Source: Siphonodentalium dalli (Eukaryota; Mollusca; Scaphopoda; Gadilida; Siphonodentaliidae). From it: DNA of 64,000 nucleotides. A program made the translations under genes and the position numbers. The notes below the pieces were generated by a model, which was not told the DNA's origin, ran no database searches, and saw nothing but the letters and a program-made list of their open reading frames with translations. The DNA is taken from positions 64,016,609-64,080,608 of the forward strand of contig CP136066.1 of assembly GCA_032622095.1 (NCBI GenBank), in the 5' to 3' direction. Shown in pieces: positions 55,078 to 63,819 of this stretch (position 1 is the stretch's first letter; every line of letters starts with the position of its first letter).

Positions 55078-55535
55078 TTAAAGATACTCAATCCGATCAG
55101 ACGGTCCCCATACCATCAAGATACAACAACAATATTTCTTCAAAATATGCTTTAGTCATCAGAATGATTTGTTGCAACAAAATAATGCTAACCACTGTCA
55201 ACTATGGTATAAAATTTCCCAAAACTTTTTATTTGTCAACATTTTGTTCAACAAAATACGGCCCTATTATCACTAAAGTGTCATGAAATTTGACCGTATT
55301 ACCACTTGATTTTAGAGTTATTCATCTTCATCTGCAAATTGTCTGAGACCCTCCGTTTGATCACATGTTTCTGGGCCACATATTATTACACATCTCGAGA
55401 AATAACAAACTTCAAAAATCGATATCTGATCACTCTGAGCTTTGATGGGTGGGTTCCTTGACTGGAATAAAATATTTTTTACCCCTGAAGCCAAAGAAAT
55501 AGTAATTTTGGAGCGTCTGATCGGGTTGAGTAACT
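55078..55535. mobile_element. AGGTACTCAATCC-family TTAA element
   Basis: TTAA-AGATACTCAATCCGATCAGA on the left and GTCTGATCGGGTTGAGTAAC on the right. Internal words: CAACAAAATAATGCTAACCA, CACTTGATTTTAGAGTTATT, GAGCTTTGATGGGTGGGTTC. Confidence 0.8.
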
Positions 55536-55631
55536 TGAAAAAAAAATACCCACAAATAAGAGCTGAAACAAGAGGGGAGATGTAAACGGTAATGAATAAT
55601 TAATAAAAATAATAATTTAGAAATAACTCTT

Positions 55632-55670
55632 ATTATACCCCCACTTTCGAAGAAAATGGGGGGTATACTG
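55632..55670. repeat. Short TATACCCCC hairpin
   Basis: ATTATACCCCCACTTTCGAA followed by GAAAATGGGGGGTATACTGG pairs as a hairpin; this is a boundary module of the 38228/53115 repeats without the body. Confidence 0.65.
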
Positions 55671-55749
55671 GATTTAGATAATACACCTGATTGTGTGTAT
55701 GGGTGGTCATGTGATGTATTCTGCATAATGCACAAGTTGACTGGATCTT

Positions 55750-55957
55750 CCTGTGCCAGTGCATTCACTTACATATGCGAGTATCACATCACATATATAA
55801 GAGATGCACTGGCTTACAAGGTCATGGTAAGTATTGTAAGGCCAATGTATTCTCTTATATATACGAGGCTCCCTATTGGAGCCATGTATATATAAGAGAA
55901 TGCATTGGCACATGGTTTTCGCAAAATTTCAGGAAGATCCAGTCATGGAAGAGTTAA
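55750..55957. mobile_element. piggyBac-like MITE, CTTCCATGACTGGAGC type
   Basis: GACTGGATCTTCCTGTGCCA on the left, hairpin pair variants (GCGAGTATCACATCACATAT and GAGGCTCCCTATTGGAGCCA), then TTCAGGAAGATCCAGTCATG, GAAGAG-TTAA on the right. Confidence 0.75.
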
Positions 55958-55985
55958 TATAAAATATAGAAATATTGCACATGAA

Positions 55986-56405
55986 CAAGCCTTGAAATGA
56001 GGTTCACTGAGGGTGAATTTAGGGATGCTATACCGCACAACACGCTAGCATCACCAAATTCACCCTCTGGAGACATCATTGTGCTTAGCCATAATTTTCT
56101 GAGAAGTATCGATAGCCTCAAATTAACATTGTTTTAGTTACTTTTTCCTTTCTGTTCAGTTGCTATATCTCCTAATTTGCAGAAGATGAAATGCATAATC
56201 AAGGTGACTGATGAGTGAACATCACCAAATTCAACTGTGGAACTTCAAAATCATCTGACATTTCCCATAACAGTTGAGGCTACAGCAGAATGAGTTTCCC
56301 ATATGTGAATTTGATGATGCTAGCCTGCCGTGTGGGATAGTGTCACTAAATTAACCCTATGGGGACCTCATTCTGCAAATGACAGGAGCACTATTTCAAG
56401 GCTTG
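55986..56405. mobile_element. hAT-like hairpin MITE, long form, diverged
   Basis: Starts CAAGCCTTGAAATGAGGTTC (the end is fused to the hairpin by a small deletion) and ends CACTATTTCAAGGCTTG. The central segment is present in inverted orientation relative to the 41879 copy. Confidence 0.8.
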
Positions 56406-56764
56406 GTTAGTAAAGCAAGACATTCATCTCAAACCTCACTGACAAAGTTTAGTATTTAACCCACAGGGAGCCTCATACAGGTGGAAGCATGAACACGGAG
56501 TGTGGTCTACTCCAGTCTATGTGGGGCTCTTTATGTGTTCAGATACACCCTCAAGGCTTTCACATCAAACACTGAGTAAGCACTTAATTTTTCAGTTCAC
56601 ATGATCGAGGCAAACTTCAACAGGCAGTAATTCTCTTCTTCTGGTGTGTGACATCATCTGCAATCCGACACACTACAAACTTGGCCACCATCTGCTCCAA
56701 ATCTGAAGTTGAAGAGAGAATACATGTATGGTTGGGAGTGACAATATATATTCATAGTTTAAAA

Positions 56765-57065
56765 ACAAGAGCATCGCAAGGGCTTACCAAAATATTCCAA
56801 CAAAGGGCCATAACTCTGATGAAAATTGGCAGGCAGAACCCAAATTTCCACTCAACCTGTATTCATTCCATTCAGTTCTGACTCATTAAAGTTATTATCT
56901 GTAAACGAAAATTGAGTGCATAATTGAACAAAAAGGGCCGTAATTGTGGTGAAAATTGGTAGGCGGAACCCGATTTGAACTTGACCTGCTAGTAAACCCA
57001 CATACCAAATTTCACTCCATTCAGTTGAGACTATCTAAAGTTATTATCCAGAAACGAATACGTCC
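56765..57065. repeat. AAGGGCC-ATAACT repeat, two units
   Basis: Two diverged units: CAAAGGGCCATAACTCTGAT / AAAAGGGCCGTAATTGTGGT, each with GAAAATTGG.AGGC.GAACCC and ending TTAAAGTTATTATC. This dispersed repeat type is familiar from bivalve genomes (memory). Confidence 0.65.
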
Positions 57066-57683
57066 TGTTTTAAAAAAACGGTCAATAATAAAAAAGGATT
57101 GATCATATCTACATGTTATATTAATCCTCTACTAATAATCGCAGTAGCGTCGCTGCAATTACAATGTCGTCAAATCAGTTGAGTCATATTTTATGTCTAC
57201 CCAGGCCATAGAATGTTGGAGAAATACATGTAATTTGTAGGAATGGTGTGAATACTTTATTGAGAATCTGATTTTGAATAATATGTCTTGCTGTATACTA
57301 CACCCGCCCAATCAAATTATTTTAAATAAAATAATATACTTCATGATTCATATTAACCACAACATTAGATTAGCACTATGAATGCAAACTGAGATTTTGC
57401 ATGAGGGGGTCCTCGAAGGTAAGCCCAGTCCCAAGTTTTATGTAAAAAAAATTAACGGGCCGCACCCCCCCCCCACCGGGCTGAAAGGTAGCCTTCTACA
57501 GGGATATTAAGATGTGAAAAAAATGGGTTGTAATACAGAGTGCGTGACTGGTCAGTCTACCACTACAAGCGGTAAAATAAGCAGTCAAAATGTCAGGAAT
57601 TTGCCATAATTTTACCCTCTGTCCCCGGACCCCTCTGGAAATTGTACCTCAGTATCATCTATTAAAAACTTTGTTTCTAAATA
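57066..57683. other. No recognisable feature (3' flank of ERG28)
   Basis: AT-rich sequence with a GC-run near 57465. It includes the likely 3' UTR of ERG28 immediately below 57684. No clear polyadenylation signal was identified. Confidence 0.4.
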
Positions 57684-57784
57684 TCAAGATGTCTTCTTCT
57701 TCCTGCTGTGCTTCGGATCCATGTCCTCCATGCAATTCTTTGTTGGAAACGCTGCAGCTATTATCATCATGAACAACGAGAACA
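57684..57784 (-). CDS. ERG28: ERG28 terminal exon
   Basis: The acceptor GATTTGAATTCCAG opens TG-TTC-TCG, completing a Val codon with the previous exon. It encodes a short membrane segment FSLFMMIIAAAF, then a hydrophilic tail NCMEDMDPKHSRKKKTS and TGA. A pogo-like MITE starts about 30 bp upstream of the acceptor. Confidence 0.82.
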
Positions 57785-60700
57785 CTGGAATTCAAATCAG
57801 AAAGGTAACAATGTACAGTAATGCCTTAATAATCGACTCCTTAACCACAGCAGAATTATGGGTAATTTTTCAGGATTTAGTCGGAAATATGGCTTGTTGC
57901 CATTCATCGGAAAGCTCTCACTGAGAGCTTTCTGATGAATGGCAACAAGCCATATTTCTGACTAAATATGGATTCCAGATGAGTAATAGTCTTCAGACTT
58001 TCTTGATATTTGGTCCTAAAGTCCTAATCTGATCATTTTAGACCACTTTTTCAAAGTTAGAAAAACACAATTTTTGGGTAGTCCGGATGATAGTAACTTG
58101 AGCAATATTTAAAAGATTCTTGATATTTGGTATATGGTTCACATTTGAGAAGATGAAGGTCAATTTTGAAAATGGTCATGGACCAGTAATTTTTGAGTCA
58201 AGGTGATGTTGAAAGTTTATTTAATCAGAATATAATCTTTTATTTTACAAACAAAGCCAACTTCAGTGACCTTTTTTATTCAATTGAAAATGTATTGCAA
58301 CATACATAATTTTGTCCAAGCTTTTATTCATACATTTATTGGTTAATTGTTATGAAACCTGACATAGATACCATGATTTACAATCACATTAATGATAGTA
58401 AAGAACCTGCATTGTATTAAAGTGATATGAAACACTCCAGTAGGGTGAACACATCGAAATAGAGAATACTCTTGCTCAAGGTAGTTATTATATCCAAATT
58501 GACAACAAACACCACCATTGTTTTATATTGATTAAATGCAGTGACTCTCCATGACGAAATAATTTGTGTTAGTTTATGGCCGATATTTGCATCCCGAATC
58601 GAGAAGTAAATATTTACAATTGAGCGTAGTTCAGACGATGTTTTCTATGAAGGGGAACGGTCGATTTGTTTGAGATTTTTGACAATCTTAGTAGATTTCT
58701 ACATCCCCCAGTTGACATAGCTCCTGAGTACTAACTTATCAGTTTCGCGCATCCGAACAAGTTCATAATATGTCTTTAAGGTAAGTCAGAATCAGTTGAA
58801 TCATTACTCTCAGGTGATGGCCTAATACTAGTGATGGTTGGTGATTTAGGCTGAAATTAATAATAGTGATGGCAATTTCACTATATGTCTCAATGCCAAA
58901 TAATAGTGATCGTCAGGAATTTTCTCCAAAATTAATAATCGTGCTGACGCTATTATTAGGCACCTGGGAGTAGTATGGCTTCCCTTAATGTATCCAATTG
59001 CATTGTGGGGGTTATCTTTAACTCCTCAATTGCAAGTTTGCTTCAATTGGATTAATAGACCAAAGATATTTTCCATAAGCCTTACCGGATATGACTAGAG
59101 GTATCAATGCTCCAATTTTTACATCCGCTGTTTTAAAAATGAATATTTCTGTCATGAAGTGACCAGCAGTCAGGAGAAATGAAAGGAGAGTCAGCATATA
59201 TATCCTGAAAATATTCAAAGATAAGAATCAAGCCTGAGTTTAGTGTGCCTGTCATTTGCAGAATGAAGTCCCCGGAAGGTGAATTTAGTGATGCTATCCC
59301 GCAAAGTGGGCTAGCATCACTACATTCACACTCTGGGGACCTCATTCTGCTTAGGCCTCATCTTCTCTGGAAAGTTTCTTGATTATCAAATTTCTATAGA
59401 AATTTCTTCACATAGATTCTATTTCTTTTTTAGTTTAGTTTCTCTATATCCCAAAATAGGCAGACGACACATTGCATAATCGAGGTTCCCAATGGGTGTA
59501 CATCACAATATTCACCATTTAGGAACTTCAATCTGAGTCTATGTCTCACATAGCAGATGAGGCCATGCAGAATGTGGTCCCCAGAGGGTGAATTTGGTGA
59601 TGCTAGCCGGCTATGCGGGATAGCGTCACTAAATTCACTCTCTGTGGACCTCATTCTGCAAATGACAGGCACACTAAATTCAGGCTTGATAACGATTCAT
59701 AGACCAACTGGGAAATACACACAATAAATTCCATTCTAGATATTACACCTGTATCTTGAATTTACATAACCATAATACTTTTTCATGGAAAGTGAACTCA
59801 AACATTTTGAGGTTTGTTATAACACTGGCTATCCCATGGGATAAGTTGATAATACATGTGCAATTGTACAATGTTATGGAGCTTCCTCTTTGAAATGGTA
59901 TATAATATGGAATATGTTATATATTATGTGATCTGGTGATTTGAAAATTAAGTGGGCCTTTAATACTATAACTATGACAATTAGATATAGCCACATTCAT
60001 ATCATTATAATTTTAATATCTGTTGTTCAATTTTCCATTTCAGAGCCAATGTTTGTGAAATCTTATAAATTTATATGACAATTAAATATGGATTTTATAA
60101 CAGACTTCTGTCATGAAACTGCAATGATACCAAACCCACACATTATTTCAGCAGTATACCGACGAGTATATTACCATGACAAAAAGGGGAGGGGCAGCAG
60201 AGTGCCTTACAAACCCTGTGGTTGTGTTATAATGGTTCTTATTGTACAATGTAGCTGATAAGATTGATATTGAAATCAATGCGATATTGCAAATATATCT
60301 ATCGTTTATACTATCTGTATCTGTAGATATTTCAGTGTTACAGTTATAGTCACACATTGGTCCAGGTACTACCATGGCCAAGTAACTTTATAACCCTGTA
60401 GACGTGACTCAGTAGCGTTCTTTATTGTGCATACGCCGAGGCATGTACATGGGTCAGCCATTAATGTCCGCGCCCGATAACATACCTGGACAAATGTTGT
60501 GATGGGGTGGGGGGGAGTTGCCATTTTCATTTGGATCTTTATACAGTGATCTCGAATGAGACTTTTCAGCCTGACAAACTCGATATCTGGCCGAGTTCTG
60601 ATTTTTGTCAGAATACCATGACCAGGTTGCGATCACGGTCCACTAGCCCGAGAGACCAGTACGTTGTCTCCAGGCTACCGACTTCCCTATAATAATGCCA

Positions 60701-60952
60701 AACCTCTCAAATCCAAACCACTAATTTTCATTCTCATAAATAAAATCACTACACAGGTATAGTGCCCAATGGGTATAGTTCATCATGTGAACACACCCCA
60801 CTAGGCACTATACCTGTGTAGACCATTTGAAGCCGTGCTCTATTTATTAATTATACCATACCCTCTGTTGTGCAGGTCTAAAACACACACTGTCCTCAGT
60901 ATGGTTGACAGAAGATTCCACACCCCATAAAGTCTCCCCAGCAAGCCAGATT
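57684..60952 (-). CDS. ERG28: ERG28 homologue, last three coding exons
   Basis: Minus-strand exons 60952-60862, 59204-59086 and 57784-57684 join in phase (2+29 codons+2; 1+39+1; 2+33). The product reads SGLLGRLYGVWNLLSTILRT, VCVLDLHNRG, IYMLTLLSFLLTAGHFMTEI, FIFKTADVKIGALIPLVIS, V, FSLFMMIIAAAF ... KHSRKKKTS. It tracks human ERG28 through HN-x-x-[LI]Y, TLxxFLLAxGHF, [LI]F[VI]xxTA and IGxxxPL. ERG28 is an ER membrane scaffold that tethers the sterol C-4 demethylation enzymes. The tail KKTS fits a KKxx ER-retrieval signal. About 45 N-terminal residues are missing; the first exon here needs a preceding exon ending in phase 1, which I could not find up to 64000. Confidence 0.87.
57814..57970. mobile_element. 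pogo/Tc1-like palindromic MITE, right end lost
   Basis: TA-CAGTAATGCCTTAATAATCG start and full core palindrome (GAAAGCTCTCACTGAGAGCT). The right arm stops at TTCTGACTAAATATGG. Confidence 0.85.
57971..58418. other. No recognisable feature
   Basis: ERG28 intron sequence with weak internal similarity (GATATTTGGT appears twice); nothing assignable. Confidence 0.4.
58419..58779 (+). repeat. Dispersed 370-bp repeat, copy 2
   Basis: Same family and orientation as 34828-35212 (AAGTGATATGAAACACTCCA start, ATAATATGTCTTTA end). It lies in an ERG28 intron. Confidence 0.8.
59086..59204 (-). CDS. ERG28: ERG28 internal exon
   Basis: Acceptor TTGAATATTTTCAG, donor TCCG/GTAAGG, 119 nt. It encodes two membrane segments around GHFMTEIFIFKTADVKIG. 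A hAT-like MITE ends 24 bp upstream of the acceptor. Confidence 0.9.
59221..59696. mobile_element. hAT-like hairpin MITE, long form
   Basis: The element is 59229-59688, flanked by ATAAGAAT and ATAACGAT. Second-subfamily ends (CAAGCCTGAGTTTAGTGTG). Three-hairpin layout. Its end supplies the sequence just upstream of an ERG28 3' splice site. Confidence 0.88.
59697..60365. other. No recognisable feature
   Basis: ERG28 intron sequence, AT-rich; no hairpins or shared repeats seen. Confidence 0.4.
60366..60640 (+). repeat. Uninterrupted copy of the old repeat at 15.5-18.3 kb
   Basis: Contains in order the blocks found on both sides of the MULE-like insertion, including GTCCGCGCCCGATAAC at the insertion point. 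It lies in an ERG28 intron. Confidence 0.8.
60749..60821. repeat. Small hairpin repeat
   Basis: CTACACAGGTATAGTGCC at 60749 pairs perfectly (18 bp) with GGCACTATACCTGTGTAG at 60804-60821, loop about 37 bp. It may be a tiny MITE. It sits 40 bp into the intron after the 60862 donor. Confidence 0.8.
60862..60952 (-). CDS. ERG28: ERG28 internal exon
   Basis: The acceptor CATTTGTTTTGTCTTGTAG and donor AGAGG/GTATGG bound 91 nt encoding SGLLGRLYGVWNLLSTILRT and VCVLDLHNR plus split codons. It aligns with the human ARTFGIWTLLSSVIRCLCAI region. The plus strand of the same interval also looks like an exon by chance, but only the minus strand has family conservation. Confidence 0.88.
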
Positions 60953-61024
60953 CTACAAGACAAAACAAATGAGGTGCAATTACAAGTAAGTTTATCAAGA
61001 AATAATAAACTAGATTATCTGAGG

Positions 61025-61448
61025 ATCTCAGGCAAGTCTGAGTTTAGTGTGCCTGTCATTTTCAGAATAAAGTCCCCAGAGGGTGAATTTAGTGACGATA
61101 TCCCACACAGCGGTCTAGCTTCACTAAATTCACCCTCTGGGGACCTCATTCTGCATGGCCTCATCTGCTACGGGAGACATAGTCTCAGACTGAAGTTCCC
61201 AAATGGTGAATATTGTGATGTACACCCATTGAGAACCATGATTATGCATTGTGTCGTCTGCCAATTTGGGGATATAGAGAAATTTACTAAACTAAAAAAT
61301 AAATAGAATTTTTATATAAAAATTTTACAATAAAGAAACTTTCCAGAGAAGATGAGGCCTAAGCAGAAGGGATAGCATCACTAAATTCACCCTCTGGGGA
61401 CCTCATTCTGCAAATGACAGGCACACTAAACTCAGACTTGATCTCATG
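61025..61448. mobile_element. hAT-like hairpin MITE, long form
   Basis: The element is 61033-61440, flanked by ATCTCAGG and ATCTCATG. The left outer hairpin is complete; the right one has lost its left arm (AAGCAGAAGGGATAGCATCA). Confidence 0.87.
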
Positions 61449-61476
61449 GAGATTTAGTGACCCACCGTTTGACCCG

Positions 61477-61758
61477 TTAATCATTCCATGACTGGAGCTT
61501 CCTGAGATTTTACGAAAACCCTGTGCCAATGCATTCTCTTATCTATGTGAATCTCTCGTAGGGAGACTCACATAAATAAGAGAATGCTTTGGCCTGACAG
61601 TTATATGTTACAATATTTACCTTAACCTTCTAAGCCAATCATTCTCTTGTTACATGTGAGGCTCCCTATGGGAGATTCGCATATACATGTATAAGAGAAT
61701 GCACTGGCACAGGATATTTAGTGCTGAACCAGCGCTGCTCCTGTCATGAAAGGGTTAA
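61477..61758. mobile_element. piggyBac-like MITE, CTTCCATGACTGGAGC type
   Basis: The element is 61481-61754 between TTAA sites. Left TCATTCCATGACTGGAGCTT, right GCTCCTGTCATGAAAGGG. Two hairpin variants at 61530-61595 and 61640-61715. Confidence 0.8.
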
Positions 61759-61764
61759 CAGTAC

Positions 61765-62087
61765 GCAACCTGTAGGTCCCATGGGTCGAGTTTCTCATGA
61801 CGCACCTGTCTGACCCACCTCACCAGTCATACCAACCAGATTCACCTGTAATCTAACTAACCTGGTTGTCACTCCTGCAGGTCCATGATGGGTCCAGTTT
61901 CTCCTGAAGCAGCACATGTCTGAGCCATCTCACCTGTCACACTCACTAGTCCCGCTCCATCTGTAGGTCAGTAACCTAACAATCTCATAATAATTCCTAA
62001 AACTAACCTGTCATGCCCTCAGGTCCCATGGGTCCAGTTTCCCCTGAAGCACCTGTCTGACCAACCTCGCCTGTCGCTCCTGACATG
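61765..62087 (-). pseudogene. Collagen-like exon, three tandem copies (one intact)
   Basis: On the minus strand the rightmost copy (about 62087-62016) reads GATGEVGQTGASGETGPMGP then EGMTG: eight perfect Gly-X-Y triplets in 72 nt, phase 1 at both sides (CAG/GA... and ACAG/GTTAGT). The middle copy (about 61960-61862) has indels, a lost Gly pattern and a stop. The left copy (about 61845-61770) reads GMTGEVGQTGAS, then a stop, then PMGPTG. Spacing is about 111 and 136 bp. Length and phase resemble fibrillar-collagen exons. It could be the remnant of a collagen gene or a captured, duplicated exon. The acceptors lack strong pyrimidine tracts. Confidence 0.55.
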
Positions 62088-62108
62088 TCATACTAACATA
62101 TAGTCAGA

Positions 62109-62275
62109 CACACATTCAAGCCTTGAATTAGTGCATCTGTCGTTTGCAGAATGGGGTCCCCAGAGGGTGAATTTGGTGATGCTAGCCCGCTATGCGGGGT
62201 AGCATAACTAAATTCACCCTCTGGGGACCTCATTCTGCAAATGACAGACACGCTATTTCAAGGCTTGCACGCATT
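62109..62275. mobile_element. hAT-like hairpin MITE, short form
   Basis: The element is 62117-62267 (151 bp), flanked by CACACATT and CACGCATT. A single complete hairpin, like the 51871 copy. Confidence 0.92.
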
Positions 62276-62321
62276 TGCAGCAAAATGCTGGGATCCCAAG
62301 GGTTAACACACCTCAGTCAAA

Positions 62322-62500
62322 GTGAACTGTTCGGCAACATGCTATACAGATAAAGAAATTGAACAAATTGAGGCAGTCCAAAGGAGAGCTGCAAGGTATG
62401 TCATGAACACCTTCTATAACACCAGCTCAGTAACTGACATACTACAGACACTAAATTGGCAATCACTACAAGAACACTGCCTACAAACCAGGCTAACACT
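62322..62500 (+). mobile_element. LINE RT tail fragment A
   Basis: The plus frame reads MNCSATCYTDKEIEQIEAVQ, RRAARYVMNTFYNTSSVTDI, LQTLNWQSLQE: the VQRRAARxV / LxWxSLxER block that follows the RT palm in CR1/L2/Jockey-like LINEs. It is cut at about 62500, where a different LINE tail begins in another frame. Confidence 0.8.
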
Positions 62501-62937
62501 GCATATGGAGCCCTCACCTGCTTAAACATTCAAGGGCATTAGAAAGTGTACAGAGACGCGCAACCCGCATGATTCCGTGGCTGCGGAAATATCCATATGA
62601 ACACCGGCTCATTATTCTAGATCTCATGTCCCTAAAATACAGGAGACTTCGTGGCAACCTGATAGAGGTGTACAAGATAAAAATGGGACATTATAATATC
62701 GACCACGATACGCTATTTCCTGCTGCGACTTATACATCAACGAGGGGACATGATCAAAAACTTATGATCGACCGCAGTAGCAGAGACATAAGAAAGTACT
62801 TTTTCACCCAGAGAATCCGACCTGTGTGGAATGCTCTTCCTAGCCAAATAGTTAATGCCAAATCATTGGACCAATTTAAGGAATTAGTGGACTATCATTT
62901 CACCAGTATAAAATATCAAACAGACTTCACATGAACA
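62501..62937 (+). mobile_element. LINE RT tail fragment B
   Basis: The frame from CIWSPHLLKHSRALESVQRR through MIPWLRKYPYEHRLIILDLM, SLKYRRLRGNLIEVYKIKMG and RPVWNALPSQIVNA to a TGA is the C-terminal end of another LINE lineage (the LEYRRLRGDxIEVYKI type). The upstream RT is absent. Confidence 0.85.
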
Positions 62938-63327
62938 TGTAAATCAATTGTTATTGTATAATATGTAAGCACCGGAACTAAGAGTCGGTCAGACTCGTTC
63001 CGTGAAATATATGATGATGAACAGTCTTCTATAAAATTGTATACCACCAATTATCTTTATACCCAACTGATATATTAACACACAAAACTGTCCGCACTAG
63101 ATACAACAAGAAAAATAAACTAAATTCCACACCCTCAGAGCTAATAAAGATCTTATTTTTATTCATTCTATCCTCGTACCATAGCAGAATTTAATAAAAA
63201 AAATCATAAAAACCAAAATAAATTTAAATATATTGACCACCAAAATTTAGGCGCTCAAAATCAATGTCACCATCATCTCATCCTTTGACTCAAACTAACA
63301 CCATTGAGTCCCACATTGTCTTGGAAT
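62938..63327. other. No gene; LINE 3' tail and AT-rich sequence
   Basis: The first part (GTAAGCACCGGAACTAAGAG, TCGGTCAGACTCGTTCCGTG) is probably the 3' UTR of LINE fragment B. The remainder is AT-rich. I searched this stretch for the missing ERG28 5' exon and found none. Confidence 0.45.
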
Positions 63328-63819
63328 TTAAAGGTACTCAATCCGTAAAGAGGGTCCCCATCTCAACAGATTCCAACAACAACAATCCGATCATAGGGTC
63401 CTATATTACTATTTCTTTGGCTTTGGGGTAAAAAATATTTGATTCGAGTCGAGGAACCCATCAAACAAAGCTCAGAGTTATTAGATATTGATTTTTGAAA
63501 TTTGTTAATCGCTCGAGATGAGTACTAATACTAGTAACTGCCGTCAATTTGGTAACCTGCTCAAGATTTTACGCTAAAACTCTATTCAAACAGACAAGGA
63601 TGGATAACTCTATAATCAAGTGGTAATAATAACGAAATTTTGACTGTCTTCTGGGCCAGAAAGAATTCCCGATAATGAAAAATAATAGATTTCTAAAATC
63701 GATATCTAACAAATCTGAGCTTTGATGGGTGACTTCCTCGACTCGAATAAAATATTTTTGACCCCCGAAGCCATTGAAATAGTAATTGAGAGGAGTTTTA
63801 TCGGATTGAGTACCTTTAA
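63328..63819. mobile_element. AGGTACTCAATCC-family TTAA element, full length
   Basis: The element is 63332-63815 (484 bp) between TTAA at 63328-63331 and 63816-63819. Ends AGGTACTCAATCC and GGATTGAGTACCT are exact inverted copies. Inner arms pair over much of the length (GTCGAGGAACCCATC with GGTGACTTCCTCGAC-like). The best copy for defining the family. Confidence 0.88.

Noticed and set aside
56470-56702. Minus-strand frames DLEQMVAKFVVCRIADDV... and VFDVKALRVYLNT..., suggesting a gene end or a tyrosine-recombinase relic
   Set aside because: The acceptor at 56703 looks good, but there is little room before ERG28, the second piece has several stops, and similarity is too short to assign.
57653-57804. 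Plus-strand exon-like frame rich in F, L, M ending AAG/GTAACA
   Set aside because: It is the mirror of the ERG28 terminal exon on the minus strand, which fits phase and the expected KKxx tail.
60876-60985. Plus-strand exon-like stretch with good AG and CAA/GTAAGT sites and an open frame
   Set aside because: The minus strand of the same interval encodes a conserved ERG28 exon with matching phases; the plus frame has no family similarity.
33814-62267. Many frames reading ICRMRSPEGEFSDATPHSGL and similar
   Set aside because: They are translations of the hAT-like MITE hairpin (for example at 42084, 44879, 48761, 51318, 60905); they repeat wherever the MITE occurs and stop at its edges.
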